DNA of 36,656 nucleotides from Alkalihalobacterium elongatum (lineage in GTDB: Bacteria > Bacillota > Bacilli > Bacillales > Bacillaceae_F), in NCBI RefSeq assembly GCF_019024285.1, contig NZ_WMKZ01000038.1, positions 1 through 36,656 on the forward strand. The letters run 5' to 3'. Below the pieces are notes generated by a model that was not told the origin of the DNA, did not search any database, and saw only the letters and a program-made list of their open reading frames with translations. The position numbers were made by a program, and so were the translations under genes. Of this stretch, positions 11,316 through 20,886 are shown piece by piece (positions within the stretch are counted from its first letter, which is position 1; each line of letters starts with the position of its first letter).

Positions 11316-11635
11316 TGTGGAGAAAAGTATAATATAGTAGAAAAGCGTCGTAATTTCAATTATAAACATCGTGTGGATAAGACTATAAACAGCATTTTAA
11401 AACTGTCCACAGGTTTATTCACAGGTTGTGGATAAAAATAGTATCAAACGAATCTATCCACGGGTGAAAACAAATATATAATAGCAAAAAATGATAGGTG
11501 TTGCAACGCTTTTATAGATTTATCCACAGAATACTAGTGCTTGTGTTTAAAATTTGTCCACAACACTAGATGCTGTGTACAGACTGTAAATAAAGTTGAG
11601 GAAAAGTCAAAAGTTGTCGATAATTGTTATCCACA
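11316..11635. other. oriC upstream DnaA-box cluster
   Basis: AT-rich, gene-free DNA between dnaA and rpmH. Perfect DnaA boxes (TTATCCACA or complement) lie at 11372-11380, 11427-11435, 11520-11528 and 11627-11635. One-mismatch boxes lie at 11316-11324, 11415-11423 and 11554-11562. Two-mismatch boxes lie at 11403-11411 and 11454-11462. Orientations are mixed. Together with the dnaA-dnaN elements this forms a bipartite origin of the Bacillus type. It may also carry the dnaA autoregulatory operator. Confidence 0.93.
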
Positions 11636-11769
11636 AGTCGAAAAGTGGGAATAGTTAATTGAGTAATTAGATGAAAATGTAAAGCGATCATCATTAGCTT
11701 TATATAGAAATTAGTTATCTGGAGAAAAAAAATGAAAGATTTAACAATAGGAGAAATCTAAAGGTGTAC

Positions 11770-11799
11770 TTGACAATTGGTTGCTCAATTCCTTATAAT
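11770..11799 (+). promoter_or_regulatory. rpmH promoter (sigma-A)
   Basis: Perfect TTGACA (11770-11775) and perfect TATAAT (11794-11799) with an 18-bp spacer, 46 bp upstream of rpmH. A strong promoter is expected for the rpmH-rnpA unit. Confidence 0.88.
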
Positions 11800-11845
11800 T
11801 TACAAGAATGTCTATGTTGAGTATATCCTCAGGGAGGTGTTATAG

Positions 11846-11983
11846 ATGGGAAAACCAACGTTTCAACCAAATAACCGAAAGCGTAAGAAAGTTCACGGCT
11901 TCCGTGCACGTATGAGCACACCAAACGGTCGTAAAGTTTTAGCTCGTCGTCGTCGTAAAGGAAGAAAAGTATTATCTGCATAG
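11846..11983 (+). CDS. rpmH: Ribosomal protein bL34
   Basis: A 45-residue, highly basic protein: [19 protein letters not shown], then [17 protein letters not shown] at the end. It is a component of the large ribosomal subunit. The sequence matches B. subtilis L34 apart from a slightly different N-terminus (MGKP instead of MKR). GGGAGGTG lies just upstream. It is the first gene of the right replichore and pairs with rnpA, as in nearly all bacteria. Confidence 0.98.
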   Translation: MGKPTFQPNNRKRKKVHGFRARMSTPNGRKVLARRRRKGRKVLSA

Positions 11984-12012
11984 GCCACTGGAATCTTCAG
12001 TGGTCTTTTTCA
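11984..12012 (+). terminator. rpmH-rnpA intergenic terminator/attenuator
   Basis: CCACTG (11985-11990) pairs with CAGTGG (11998-12003), followed by TCTTTTT, directly after the rpmH stop. Partial termination here would give more L34 mRNA than RNase P protein mRNA. Confidence 0.75.
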
Positions 12013-12089
12013 CTAAAAAAAGAGGAAGTAGATCATACTGTTCTATTTAGTAGAATAATTAATTACATTAGGATCGTTGGGGGTAACGG

Positions 12090-12452
12090 ATGAAGAAAGC
12101 TTTTCGCATAAAGAAGAATGAAGAGTTCTCTCTAGTATTTAATAAAGGAAAGTCCGTTGCTAACCGTCAATTTGTCTTGTATGCACTTCATAAAGAAGGA
12201 CAACCTCATTTTCGGATCGGCTTATCGGTTAGTAAACGAATAGGTAACGCGGTTATGCGTAATCGAATTAAAAGAGTCATACGTGAATGGTTTAACCAGT
12301 ATGAAGATAAGTTAATGCAAGATAAAGACTATGTTGTCATAGCTAGAAAACCTACAGCTGAAATGGATTTTTTTGAGATGGAGAAGAGTTTAATTCATGT
12401 ATCTAAAAAAGCTGGGGTGTTTAAAAAGGATACTATACATAGTAGAAATTAG
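12090..12452 (+). CDS. rnpA: Ribonuclease P protein component
   Basis: Small basic cofactor that assists the RNase P RNA in trimming tRNA 5' leaders. The RNR signature is [20 protein letters not shown] (48-67). At 120 residues it is close to the family norm (about 116). GGGGGTAACGG precedes the ATG. It lies downstream of rpmH behind an attenuator-like hairpin. Confidence 0.97.
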   Translation: MKKAFRIKKNEEFSLVFNKGKSVANRQFVLYALHKEGQPHFRIGLSVSKRIGNAVMRNRIKRVIREWFNQYEDKLMQDKDYVVIARKPTAEMDFFEMEKSLIHVSKKAGVFKKDTIHSRN

Positions 12453-12477
12453 ACGGTACTCAACCTTTTTGTATAAT
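12449..12477 (+). promoter_or_regulatory. Candidate yidC promoter
   Basis: TTAGAC (12449-12454), 17 bp, perfect TATAAT (12472-12477). The -35 overlaps the rnpA stop codon. It would allow yidC-jag to be transcribed apart from rpmH-rnpA. Confidence 0.55.
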
Positions 12478-12514
12478 ATAAAGTAGATTGGTGAATGACA
12501 AGGAGGAAATTTAG

Positions 12515-13282
12515 GTGTCAAGAAAGCTTGGTTTAACCTTGTTGCTTGTCAGTATGCTTGTGCTTCTTACGGGGTGTTTTAACCTAGAAGAACCAATCAA
12601 TGCTGAAAGTACTGGTGTTTGGGATCGCTACCTTGTATATCCATTATCTTGGTTAATCATTTATTTTGCAGATTTTTTTAATGATAGTTTTGGTTTGGCT
12701 ATTATAGTAGTAACTATTTTACTACGAACATTAATTTTACCGTTAATGATCAAACAAACTAAGAGTGCAAAGGCAATGCAAGCGATACAGCCAGAAATGC
12801 AAAAGCTACGTGAAAAATATAGTGCAAAAGATCAAAAAACACAGCAAAAGCTTCAGCAAGAAACGATGAAAATGTTCCAGGAAAAAGGAGTTAATCCTTT
12901 AGCTGGATGTTTACCTTTATTTATTCAAATGCCAATTTTACTTGCATTTTATCATGCAATTATGCGTACAGAAGAAATTGGTCATCAGCAATTCTTGTGG
13001 TTCTATCTTGATGTTCCTGACCCAATTTTACTTCCGTTGATCGCTGGTGTTACGACATTTATCCAGCAAAAGATGATGATGGTAACGGACAATCCGCAAA
13101 TGAAAATCTTATTGTATATGATGCCAATTATGATTTTCGTGTTTGCGATGTTCTTCCCAGCAGCGTTAACGTTGTACTGGGTAGTAGGTAACTTATTTAT
13201 GATTGTACAAACCTACTTTATTACAGGTCCTAATGTAGGAAAAAAAGATGAGCCAGCAAGTGCAGGAGGAAAGAAAAAGTGA
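12515..13282 (+). CDS. yidC: Membrane protein insertase YidC1 (SpoIIIJ)
   Basis: YidC/Oxa1/Alb3 insertase that places proteins in the cytoplasmic membrane; the Bacillus orthologue at this locus, SpoIIIJ, is also needed for sigma-G activation in the forespore. The N-terminus is a lipoprotein signal with lipobox LTGC (Cys21). Five later hydrophobic segments are present, with the conserved Arg71 in the first (TILLRTL) and the basic coiled region [20 protein letters not shown] after it. Length 255. The start is GTG preceded by AAGGAGGAAA. It overlaps jag by 4 bp. Confidence 0.96.
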   Translation: MSRKLGLTLLLVSMLVLLTGCFNLEEPINAESTGVWDRYLVYPLSWLIIYFADFFNDSFGLAIIVVTILLRTLILPLMIKQTKSAKAMQAIQPEMQKLREKYSAKDQKTQQKLQQETMKMFQEKGVNPLAGCLPLFIQMPILLAFYHAIMRTEEIGHQQFLWFYLDVPDPILLPLIAGVTTFIQQKMMMVTDNPQMKILLYMMPIMIFVFAMFFPAALTLYWVVGNLFMIVQTYFITGPNVGKKDEPASAGGKKK

Positions 13283-13896
13283 AAAAAGTGACTGCATCTG
13301 GAAAAACAGTAGAAGAAGCTATTGAAAAAGCATTAGTTGAACTAAACACAACGCGAGAAGAAGTAGAGGTTCAAGTAATAGAACAACCTCAAAAAGGGTT
13401 GTTTGGGCTTTTTGGTGGAAAGCCTGCACTGGTTGAAGTTGAAAAAAAGCCAGATTCCATCGAAGAAGCTATGAATTTTCTCAATGTTTTATTTGAAAAA
13501 ATGGGTGTTCAAGTTGATATCGTTGTAAAACCTGAAAATAGAGAAACTGTTTTTGATTTACAAGGTGAGCATATTGGAACACTGATTGGAAGAAGAGGAC
13601 AAACGTTGGATTCGCTTCAATATTTAGTGAATTTGGTCGCTAACCGCAATTCAGATGGCTATTTACGTATTCGACTAGATGCAGAAAACTATCGTGAACG
13701 GAGAAAGCAGTCGTTAGAGCAATTAGCTGACCGACTTGCTAATAAAGCAATCCAAACGAAAAAAACGGTCAAGTTAGAGCCTATGCAAGCTCATGAACGT
13801 AAAATCATTCACACTGCACTTCAAAACATAAATGGGATCGCAACACACTCTGAAGGACAAGAGCCGAAGAGATATATTGTGATTAATCCGCGATAA
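13279..13896 (+). CDS. jag: RNA-binding protein Jag (KhpB)
   Basis: SpoIIIJ-associated protein of 205 residues. The Jag_N domain (1-50) contains [11 protein letters not shown], the KH domain contains [14 protein letters not shown] (about 117-130), and the R3H domain near the end contains ERKIIHTAL and [12 protein letters not shown]. KhpB proteins bind RNA and affect cell division and elongation in Firmicutes. The start is GTG in a 4-bp overlap with the yidC stop, so translation is probably coupled. Confidence 0.96.
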   Translation: MKKVTASGKTVEEAIEKALVELNTTREEVEVQVIEQPQKGLFGLFGGKPALVEVEKKPDSIEEAMNFLNVLFEKMGVQVDIVVKPENRETVFDLQGEHIGTLIGRRGQTLDSLQYLVNLVANRNSDGYLRIRLDAENYRERRKQSLEQLADRLANKAIQTKKTVKLEPMQAHERKIIHTALQNINGIATHSEGQEPKRYIVINPR

Positions 13897-13913
13897 AAAA
13901 ATAAGTCATGTAA

Positions 13914-13958
13914 AGTGGCTGCGCAGCATAACTCATACGCTGTGCAGCTACTTTTTTG
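13914..13958 (+). terminator. yidC-jag terminator
   Basis: AGTGGCTGCGCAGC (13914-13927) pairs with GCTGTGCAGCTACT (13939-13952), with two wobble or mismatch positions, followed by a run of six T. Confidence 0.88.
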
Positions 13959-14050
13959 TGTTTTGGGGGCTTTTTTAATGACATTGTTAAGCGGAGCTGC
14001 TACTAAAGTGTAATGTCTAGCCAAACCAGTGTTCAAAAAATAAGAGGAAG

Positions 14051-14284
14051 GGATGGAACGACGACTAAACGAGCTTTATAGTGACGGAGTGTTGCGTTTT
14101 TAAGGTGGTGCGGGGACTAAACGGGCTCAATAGTGACGGAGTGCTGCGTTTTTAAGGAGGAACGGGAACCAAACGAGCTCAATAGTGCCGCTGTGCTGTG
14201 TTTTTAAGGAGGAGCGGGAACTAAAAGGTCTCAATAGTGCCGCTGTGCTGCATTTATAACAAGGAACGGGAACTAAAATGCCGA
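14051..14284. repeat. Tandem 52-bp repeat, 4.5 units
   Basis: Four full units (14051-14102, 14103-14154, 14155-14206, 14207-14258) and a partial fifth (14259-about 14284) follow one another with an exact 52-bp period and no indels. Shared cores include GGGAACTAAA near the start and CTCAATAGTG in the middle. Units 1-2 share GTGACGGAGTG while units 3-4 share GTGCCGCTGTG at the same place, suggesting stepwise duplication. The period is not a multiple of three and no open frame with a ribosome binding site runs through it. It fills much of the 607-bp jag-mnmE spacer (13897-14503). Confidence 0.93.
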
Positions 14285-14325
14285 CGAGTAATTATTTAAA
14301 TAACAGGATAAAGAACAAAAATTAT

Positions 14326-14343
14326 TTATCCACATGTGGATAG
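14326..14343. promoter_or_regulatory. Palindromic DnaA-box pair upstream of mnmE
   Basis: A perfect DnaA box TTATCCACA (14326-14334) is joined head to head with TGTGGATAG (14335-14343, one mismatch), giving a 16-bp perfect palindrome at 14327-14342. It is 2.7 kb from the main box cluster and 160 bp upstream of mnmE, about 55 bp before a candidate promoter, so DnaA could affect that gene. Confidence 0.7.
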
Positions 14344-14397
14344 TTTTTCTTAGCACATTATAGGTTAAAATAGAATGAGGGTTGTTGATATCTTTTT

Positions 14398-14426
14398 TTG
14401 AACGGGAATATGTGGTATTCTATTTT
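14398..14426 (+). promoter_or_regulatory. Candidate mnmE promoter
   Basis: TTGAAC (14398-14403), 17 bp, TATTTT (14421-14426), 78 bp upstream of mnmE. Both hexamers are imperfect and other pairings in this AT-rich stretch are possible. Confidence 0.4.
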
Positions 14427-14503
14427 TTTAGGGAAGTGTATTGAAACGAGACTAATGAAAGTTATTATAAAATAAGATTTTTTGGCAGAATTGAGGTGAC
14501 CAG

Positions 14504-15880
14504 ATGGAGTTTGATACAATTGCCGCAATTTCCACACCGATGGGAGAGGGAGCGATTGCGATCGTTAGATTATCAGGTGACGATGCGATCCAAATTGCGG
14601 ATAAGGTATACAAAGGAAAACATCGATTAAGCGATGTTGAAAGTCATACGATACATTATGGATATATTATGGACCCTCAAACGGAAGCAAAAGTTGAGGA
14701 AGTCATGGTTTCTGTTTTAAAAGGACCAAGGACATTTACTAGGGAGAATATTGTCGAAATTAATTGTCATGGTGGATTAGTTTCGGTCAATCGAGTATTG
14801 CAACTTGTCTTAAATGAAGGAGCCCGTTTGGCCGAGCCTGGTGAATTTACAAAAAGAGCTTTTTTAAATGGAAGAATTGATCTATCGCAAGCTGAAGGAG
14901 TTATTGATTTAATTCGTGCGAAAACAGACCGAGCGATGAATGTAGCTCTAGGGCAGTTAGATGGTCGACTTTCAAAAAAGATTAAGACGTTACGCCAAGC
15001 GCTACTTGAAACGGTGGCACACGTCGAAGTGAATATTGATTACCCAGAATACGATGCAGAAGAAATGACAAACAATCTTTTGCTAGAAAAAGCCCAGTTC
15101 GTGCAAAAGGAAATAGAAAAATTATTAGAAACAGCAGCACAAGGAAAAATTTTAAGAGAAGGTTTAGCAACGGCAATTATTGGACGCCCGAATGTTGGGA
15201 AATCTTCATTATTAAATAGTTTAGTTCATGAAAATAAAGCAATTGTTACAGATATTCCAGGGACAACAAGAGATGTCATTGAAGAGTATGTTAATGTAAG
15301 GGGCGTTCCGCTACGTCTAATTGATACAGCGGGGATCCGTGAAACCGAAGATATCGTTGAAAAAATCGGTGTCGAGAGATCAAGACAAGCTTTAAAAGCA
15401 GCACAACTGATCCTGTTAGTATTAAATTATAGTGAAGAGCTAACGAAAGAAGACGAAGCTCTCATGGAAGCCATCGAAAATATGGATGCTATTATTATCG
15501 TTAATAAAACAGATTTAGAACAAAAAATCGATCTTGAACGTGTGAAAGAACTGTCAAAAGACCGATCGATTGTCACTACTTCTTTATTACGAGATGAAGG
15601 CGTTGATGAGTTAGAAGAAGCGATCAAGGAACTGTTTTTTGTAGCGGGTATTGAAGGAGAAGACGTAACCTATGTGTCGAATTCAAGGCATATTGCTCTT
15701 CTAACTCAAGCGAAGAAATCCGTCGGAGAGGCCATTCATGCAATTGAAAATGAAATGCCAGTCGATATGGTACAAATTGATATAACTAGAACTTGGGAGT
15801 TATTAGGTGAGATAATCGGTGATAGTGTCCACGAAAGCTTAATTGATCAACTATTTTCCCAATTTTGTTTAGGTAAATAA
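14504..15880 (+). CDS. mnmE: tRNA modification GTPase MnmE
   Basis: Works with MnmG to add the cmnm5 group to wobble uridine (U34) of certain tRNAs. The N-terminal formyl-folate-binding domain (about 1-120) is followed by a helical region and an inserted G domain with GRPNVGKSS (227-235), DIPGTTRD (250-257), DTAG (274-277) and NKTD (334-337). It ends in FCLGK, whose Cys455 is the invariant cysteine of the family C-motif. Length 458 is normal. GAGGTGA precedes the ATG. It is followed 20 bp later by mnmG, so the complex is probably made from one mRNA. Confidence 0.98.
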   Translation: MEFDTIAAISTPMGEGAIAIVRLSGDDAIQIADKVYKGKHRLSDVESHTIHYGYIMDPQTEAKVEEVMVSVLKGPRTFTRENIVEINCHGGLVSVNRVLQLVLNEGARLAEPGEFTKRAFLNGRIDLSQAEGVIDLIRAKTDRAMNVALGQLDGRLSKKIKTLRQALLETVAHVEVNIDYPEYDAEEMTNNLLLEKAQFVQKEIEKLLETAAQGKILREGLATAIIGRPNVGKSSLLNSLVHENKAIVTDIPGTTRDVIEEYVNVRGVPLRLIDTAGIRETEDIVEKIGVERSRQALKAAQLILLVLNYSEELTKEDEALMEAIENMDAIIIVNKTDLEQKIDLERVKELSKDRSIVTTSLLRDEGVDELEEAIKELFFVAGIEGEDVTYVSNSRHIALLTQAKKSVGEAIHAIENEMPVDMVQIDITRTWELLGEIIGDSVHESLIDQLFSQFCLGK

Positions 15881-15900
15881 GAAAAGGAGCTGAAAACCAC

Positions 15901-17790
15901 ATGCAGTATCAAGGTGGTGAGTTTGACGTAATCGTCATTGGTGCGGGTCATGCAGGCTGTGAGGCTGGCCTTGCAGCAGCACGAATGGGAGCTCAAACGT
16001 TAATTTTAACTTTAAATTTAGATGCAGTAGCCTATATGCCGTGTAACCCTTCAGTAGGAGGACCTGCCAAAGGGATCGTCGTACGAGAAATCGATGCCTT
16101 AGGCGGAGAGATGGGACGTAATATAGATAAAACCCATATCCAAATGCGTATGCTTAACACAGGAAAAGGCCCTGCAGTTCGTGCATTACGAGCCCAAGCA
16201 GATAAATTTATGTACCAGCATGAAATGAAGAAAACCATCGAGGAAGAGGGAAATTTATTACTTCGTCAGGGAATGGTTGATCGTTTAATTGTAGAAGACG
16301 GAGTTTGTAAAGGTGTCATTACAAACACAGGTGCAGAGTATCGTTCTAAAGCAGTAATTATTACAACTGGAACCTACCTAAGAGGAAAAATTATTCTTGG
16401 TGATTTAGCATATGAGAGTGGTCCAAACAATATGCAGCCTTCAGTTAAGCTTTCATATCATCTTAAAGAATTAGGGTTTGATTTGGTGCGTTTCAAAACA
16501 GGAACACCGCCACGCGTTAATAGTAGTACAATTGATTACTCAAAAACAGAAATCCAGCCAGGGGATGATACTCCTCGAGCTTTTTCATACGAGACGACAA
16601 AATATATTACCGATCAGTTACCGTGCTGGCTAACATACACGAGTGAACAAACACATCATATTATTAATGATAATTTACACCGTTCGCCGATGTATTCTGG
16701 TGTCATTGAAGGTACAGGTCCGAGATATTGTCCTTCAATTGAAGATAAGGTGGTTCGTTTTAATGATAAACCACGTCACCAAATTTTCTTAGAACCCGAA
16801 GGTCGAAATACAAGGGAAGTCTACGTACAAGGTTTTTCAACAAGCTTGCCTGAAGAGGTACAATTAAAAATGTTAAAGACGATTCCAGGTCTAGAAAATG
16901 TTCGCATGATGCGGCCAGGTTATGCAATTGAGTATGATGCAATTGTACCGACGCAGTTGTGGCCGACTCTTGAAACAAAAAAAGTTTCAGGTTTATTTAC
17001 AGCGGGACAGATTAATGGAACATCTGGTTATGAAGAAGCTGCAGGGCAAGGGGTTATTGCAGGAATTAATGGAGCCCGTTATTCCCAGGGAAAAGATGGT
17101 ATTATCCTTGACCGTTCCCAAGCTTATATCGGTGTACTCATTGATGATTTAGTGACAAAAGGAACAAATGAACCATACCGTTTGTTAACATCACGTGCAG
17201 AACATCGTCTGTTACTTCGACATGACAATGCAGACTTAAGGCTAACAGAGCTAGGTTATGAAATTGGTTTAATTACAGAAGAGCGCTATGAGCGATTTAA
17301 AGAAAAGAAACTGTTGATTGAAAAAGAAAAGGAACGTTTAGAAACGGTTATGATTAAGCCAAGTGATGAAGTTCAATCATTATTGGTGGCTGCGCAGTCA
17401 TCTCCATTACAAGATGGAGTCCGTGCAGCGAACTTATTAAAAAGACCTGAGATCAACTATAAAATAATAGAGCAAATGGTCCCAGCCGATGGTGAGATTT
17501 CTGATGATGTGGCTGAACAAGTAGAAATTCAAGTTAAATATGAAGGTTATATTGAAAAACAATTACAGCAAGTAGAACGAGCAATGAAAATGGAAGACAA
17601 AAAAATCCCAGAAGACCTAGATTATCAGGCGATTTCTGGATTGGCGACCGAAGCTAAGCAAAAGTTAAGTCAAGTTCGTCCTTTATCTGTCGGTCAAGCT
17701 TCTCGTGTATCAGGAGTAAATCCAGCTGATATTTCGATATTGCTTGTTTATTTAGAGCAAGGAAAATTAGCAAAAGTAAAACCATCCTAA
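15901..17790 (+). CDS. mnmG: tRNA uridine-5-carboxymethylaminomethyl enzyme MnmG
   Basis: FAD-dependent partner of MnmE (formerly GidA). The dinucleotide-binding motif is [17 protein letters not shown] (14-30), and the family block PSVGGPAKG follows at about 50. The C-terminal helical domain that binds MnmE is complete. Length 629 is standard. AAGGAG precedes the ATG. It lies between mnmE and rsmG, 16 bp before the latter. Confidence 0.98.
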   Translation: MQYQGGEFDVIVIGAGHAGCEAGLAAARMGAQTLILTLNLDAVAYMPCNPSVGGPAKGIVVREIDALGGEMGRNIDKTHIQMRMLNTGKGPAVRALRAQADKFMYQHEMKKTIEEEGNLLLRQGMVDRLIVEDGVCKGVITNTGAEYRSKAVIITTGTYLRGKIILGDLAYESGPNNMQPSVKLSYHLKELGFDLVRFKTGTPPRVNSSTIDYSKTEIQPGDDTPRAFSYETTKYITDQLPCWLTYTSEQTHHIINDNLHRSPMYSGVIEGTGPRYCPSIEDKVVRFNDKPRHQIFLEPEGRNTREVYVQGFSTSLPEEVQLKMLKTIPGLENVRMMRPGYAIEYDAIVPTQLWPTLETKKVSGLFTAGQINGTSGYEEAAGQGVIAGINGARYSQGKDGIILDRSQAYIGVLIDDLVTKGTNEPYRLLTSRAEHRLLLRHDNADLRLTELGYEIGLITEERYERFKEKKLLIEKEKERLETVMIKPSDEVQSLLVAAQSSPLQDGVRAANLLKRPEINYKIIEQMVPADGEISDDVAEQVEIQVKYEGYIEKQLQQVERAMKMEDKKIPEDLDYQAISGLATEAKQKLSQVRPLSVGQASRVSGVNPADISILLVYLEQGKLAKVKPS

Positions 17791-17806
17791 CATACATGGA
17801 GGAACT

Positions 17807-18526
17807 ATGAGTAAAGATCAATTTCAGCAAATGTTAGAGGAGAAGGGGATTACTCTTTCTCCAACACAATTAGAACAATTTAATAAATATTACCATACAC
17901 TTGTTGAGTGGAATGAGAAGATGAACTTGACGGCCATTACTGAAGAGAATGAAGTGTATTTAAAACACTTCTTCGATTCAATCTCAGCTGCCTTTTATTA
18001 TGACTTTTCAAATGAGCCCTATAAAATCATTGATGTTGGAGCAGGGGCAGGATTTCCAAGTATACCTCTAAAGATTTGTTTTCCTCACCTTCATGTCAGT
18101 ATTGTAGACTCTTTAAATAAGCGTATAGGATTTTTAAATCACTTAGCTGAAACGTTAAACTTAGACAATGTGTCTTTTTTCCATGATCGTGCTGAATTAT
18201 TTGGGAAAAATAAAGACCATCGTGAAAAGTATGATGTTGTAATGGCGAGAGCGGTAGCAAGAATGCCTGTGCTTACAGAACTTTGTCTACCATTAGTAAA
18301 AGTAAATGGAACGTTTATTGCGATGAAGGGCGCTGGAGCAAACGATGAATTGCAAGAGGGGAAGAAGGCAATTTCATTACTGGGTGGTAAGCTGGTCAAA
18401 GATGAACGTTTTGTTTTACCGATCGAAGAAAGTGAACGTCACATTATTATAGTAGACAAAATAAAAACAACACCAAACAAGTATCCAAGAAAACCAGGTA
18501 CTCCAAATAAACAACCTATCGTATAA
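17807..18526 (+). CDS. rsmG: 16S rRNA guanine-N7 methyltransferase RsmG
   Basis: Methylates G527 (E. coli numbering) of 16S rRNA at N7 using SAM; loss gives low-level streptomycin resistance in several bacteria. The SAM-binding motif is [16 protein letters not shown] (75-90), and [10 protein letters not shown] (35-44) is a family signature. Length 239. TGGAGG precedes the ATG. It is the last gene of the mnmE-mnmG-rsmG unit, ended by a hairpin at 18533. Confidence 0.97.
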   Translation: MSKDQFQQMLEEKGITLSPTQLEQFNKYYHTLVEWNEKMNLTAITEENEVYLKHFFDSISAAFYYDFSNEPYKIIDVGAGAGFPSIPLKICFPHLHVSIVDSLNKRIGFLNHLAETLNLDNVSFFHDRAELFGKNKDHREKYDVVMARAVARMPVLTELCLPLVKVNGTFIAMKGAGANDELQEGKKAISLLGGKLVKDERFVLPIEESERHIIIVDKIKTTPNKYPRKPGTPNKQPIV

Positions 18527-18532
18527 AGGAAT

Positions 18533-18595
18533 GAGCTGTTGTTAGGCTATAAGCGGATCGGAATGAAGATATAGTTACAACAGCTCGAATTTTTG
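18533..18595 (+). terminator. rsmG terminator
   Basis: GAGCTGTTGT (18533-18542) pairs with ACAACAGCTC (18577-18586); inside, CTATA (18547-18551) pairs with TATAG (18570-18574). It is followed by GAATTTTT. The loop is long (18 nt) but the outer stem is perfect. Confidence 0.75.
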
Positions 18596-18724
18596 ACTGT
18601 AATTTTAATCATCCAAATGGAAAATTAATACAGTTCTGACTTACTTTATATACCGGTAATTTTTAACAAATGATATAATTATACTATTAATATGATAAAC
18701 TTTTTTCATAGAATATAATCAAAT

Positions 18725-18740
18725 TGTTTCACGTGAAACA
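18725..18740. other. parS: parS site
   Basis: Perfect 16-bp palindrome TGTTTCACGTGAAACA, the Bacillus parS consensus bound by Spo0J/ParB as a CTP-loading site. It lies in the rsmG-noc spacer, about 160 bp upstream of noc and just upstream of a candidate noc promoter, so ParB spreading could influence noc transcription. Confidence 0.97.
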
Positions 18741-18760
18741 CCTAATCTAACAATAAATAC

Positions 18761-18790
18761 TTGACGTGAAGCTTTAAATCAAGATATAAA
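18761..18790 (+). promoter_or_regulatory. Candidate noc promoter
   Basis: TTGACG (18761-18766), 18 bp, TATAAA (18785-18790), 92 bp upstream of noc. It begins 21 bp after the parS site. Confidence 0.5.
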
Positions 18791-18881
18791 AGACTTATAG
18801 ATATAAGCAGGAATATTGTATGATCTTATCGAAATAAATACTATATAATAGACGGTATTATTCAGAAGGTGGTGTCAGGCG

Positions 18882-19754
18882 ATGAAACAGCCGTTTTCAC
18901 GCCTATTCGGCTTCGGAGAGAGAAATGAAGAAGAAGTGGAAACAGGTGAAAAGAAAGACAGTGAAGTAAATGAGGAAAGAGAAGAAGTAAAACAGATTCC
19001 TATTCATGAAATTGTTCCAAATCGGTTTCAACCACGTACTGTTTTTGATAATGAAAGAATTGAAGAATTAGCACAAACTATTAAAACTCATGGTGTTATC
19101 CAACCGATTGTAGTTAGAAAACGTGATGATCAATATGAAATAATTGCCGGGGAAAGACGTTGGAGAGCAGTAACTAGTCTAGGTTGGGAAACGATCCCTG
19201 CTATTATTAAAGAATTTAATGATTCGCAAACAGCATCTGTTGCATTGATTGAGAACCTTCAACGCGAAGGTTTAACAGCTATTGAAGAAGCAATTGCTTA
19301 TGCTAAGCTTCTGGAATTGCACGGATTAACTCAAGAAAGTCTTGCACAAAGACTTGGAAAAGGCCAATCAACTATCGCAAATAAATTAAGACTGCTTAAT
19401 TTACCGCAGTCTGTTCAAGATGCCATTTTAGAAAGAAAAATTACAGAGCGGCATGCCAGAGCTTTAATTTCTTTGAAAAACCCTGAGTTACAAGAACAGA
19501 TATTAGAAGAGATTATTGAAAAAGGCTTAAATGTAAAACAAACAGAAGAACGGGTAAAGGCTAAACTAGAAGCAACTGAAGCTCCTAAAAAGAAAAAGCC
19601 TAAACATAAACTATATTCAAAGGATATGCGAATTGCAATGAATACCATTAGACAATCGGTGGATATGGTTATGAAGACGGGGCTAGACGTTGATACAGCA
19701 GAAGAAGAAAATGATGAATTCTACCAATTTACGATACGGATCCCAAAAAAGTAA
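18882..19754 (+). CDS. noc: Nucleoid occlusion protein Noc
   Basis: ParB paralogue that binds Noc-specific sites across the chromosome, associates with the membrane and blocks FtsZ assembly over the nucleoid. The N-terminus [13 protein letters not shown] matches the amphipathic membrane-targeting helix of B. subtilis Noc. The CTP-binding motif is GERRWR (90-95). The helix-turn-helix is at 149-175 with [14 protein letters not shown], the Noc form (ParB here has [14 protein letters not shown]), so the two paralogues can be told apart. The C-terminal block [12 protein letters not shown] is Noc-like. Length 290. A GGTGGTG ribosome site precedes the ATG. Confidence 0.96.
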   Translation: MKQPFSRLFGFGERNEEEVETGEKKDSEVNEEREEVKQIPIHEIVPNRFQPRTVFDNERIEELAQTIKTHGVIQPIVVRKRDDQYEIIAGERRWRAVTSLGWETIPAIIKEFNDSQTASVALIENLQREGLTAIEEAIAYAKLLELHGLTQESLAQRLGKGQSTIANKLRLLNLPQSVQDAILERKITERHARALISLKNPELQEQILEEIIEKGLNVKQTEERVKAKLEATEAPKKKKPKHKLYSKDMRIAMNTIRQSVDMVMKTGLDVDTAEEENDEFYQFTIRIPKK

Positions 19755-19783
19755 TCTATCTTTATGATAGGTTATTTTTTTAT
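19752..19783 (+). terminator. noc terminator
   Basis: AATCTATC and GATAGGTT pair around a 5-nt loop, followed by ATTTTTTTAT, directly after the noc stop. The stem is short but the T-tract is strong. Confidence 0.7.
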
Positions 19784-19817
19784 AGCATTTTATTTAACAG
19801 TGCTTTTATATACTGCA

Positions 19818-19997
19818 GGGCACTTTTGGCAGGCCCTCCAGCGCTTGTCGCCAATAATCGGGCGCTTCCGCTTTTCGATGTCTAGCTGCAGGCGTCATCG
19901 GCTCGAGGTCGCTTCGGTCCATCAACGTGTCCAAAGAACGGACACTTTTGTTGGCCCTCCAGCGCTTATCGCCAATAAACGACGCCTTCCGTTTTTC
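19818..19997. repeat. Composite repeat element with two 58-59-bp direct copies
   Basis: Copy A (19818-19876) and copy B (19940-19997) share GCACTTTT/ACACTTTT, GGCCCTCCAGCGCTT, TCGCCAATAA and a CTTCCG-TTTTC end, with one indel. Between them lies a GC-richer core containing TCTAGCTGCAGGCG and CTCGAGGTCGCTTCGG, plus a hairpin GTGTCC/GGACAC (19927-19945). The composition differs from the AT-rich surroundings. The core resembles dispersed intergenic repeats I recall from Bacillaceae genomes; I cannot confirm that here. It accounts for most of the 358-bp noc-soj spacer. An open frame of about 100 codons across it looks accidental. Confidence 0.8.
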
Positions 19998-20112
19998 TAT
20001 ATAGGAGAATTGAAGGAAAAAAGTAAAAATTTTAAATTAAAGAAAACAATAAAAACATTTCATGATAGAATAAAATTGTAAGTGTGTTTTAGAGAAGAAA
20101 GAAGGTGTCAGG

Positions 20113-20886
20113 ATGGGGAAGATCATTGCGGTGGCCAACCAGAAAGGTGGGGTTGGAAAAACAACAACTGCAGTTAATTTAAGCGCCTGCTTAGCATATA
20201 TCGGAAAAAAAGTCTTACTTGTAGACATCGATCCTCAAGGAAATGCTACCAGTGGTACTGGTGTCGAAAAAGGCGATGTTGATCAATGTGTTTACGATAT
20301 TTTAGTTGAAGATGTTCCTGCTCATGAAGTAATTAAAGTAACAAATGTAGAAAACCTACATATTATTCCTTCTACCATACAGCTTTCTGGTGCAGAAATA
20401 GAGTTAGTTCCTACTATTTCAAGAGAAGTTCGTTTAAAACGAGCATTACTTTCAGTAGCTGAAGAATATGATTATATGATCATTGATTGTCCACCTTCAT
20501 TAGGTTTATTAACTATTAATGCTTTAACTGCAGCTGATTCAGTGCTTATCCCTGTTCAATGTGAGTACTATGCATTAGAAGGGTTAAGCCAGTTATTAAA
20601 CACGGTGAGGTTAGTTCAAAAACATTTAAATACAGAATTAGAAATAGAAGGTGTCTTACTAACTATGTTAGACGCTAGGACTAATCTTGGAATTCAAGTC
20701 ATCGATGAAGTAAAAAAATACTTCCGAGAGAAAGTTTTTCAAACGATTATTCCAAGAAATGTTCGACTTGGTGAAGCGCCAAGTCATGGAAAACCTATTA
20801 TTATCTACGATCCGAAATCAAGAGGTGCAGAAGTCTATTTAGAATTAGCAAAGGAAGTGGTAGCTGATGGCCAAAGGGTTAGGTAA
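20113..20886 (+). CDS. soj: Chromosome-partitioning ATPase Soj (ParA)
   Basis: Deviant Walker ParA ATPase that works with Spo0J in origin segregation and regulates DnaA. The P-loop is KGGVGKTTT (11-19) with signature Lys11 and Lys16; switch regions include [13 protein letters not shown] and IDCPPSLG. At 257 residues it is close to B. subtilis Soj (253). GAAGGTG precedes the ATG. The gene overlaps spo0J by 20 bp, so the two are translationally linked. Confidence 0.97.
   Translation: MGKIIAVANQKGGVGKTTTAVNLSACLAYIGKKVLLVDIDPQGNATSGTGVEKGDVDQCVYDILVEDVPAHEVIKVTNVENLHIIPSTIQLSGAEIELVPTISREVRLKRALLSVAEEYDYMIIDCPPSLGLLTINALTAADSVLIPVQCEYYALEGLSQLLNTVRLVQKHLNTELEIEGVLLTMLDARTNLGIQVIDEVKKYFREKVFQTIIPRNVRLGEAPSHGKPIIIYDPKSRGAEVYLELAKEVVADGQRVR

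Noticed and set aside
14051-14284. CRISPR array as an explanation of the 52-bp repeats
   Set aside because: Units abut directly with no unique spacers, variation is spread through each unit, and no cas genes are near.
19764-20081. Open frame of about 105 codons on the plus strand between noc and soj
   Set aside because: It starts inside the noc terminator, has no ribosome site, and runs through the composite repeat element; the product has no protein-like features after the first hydrophobic stretch.
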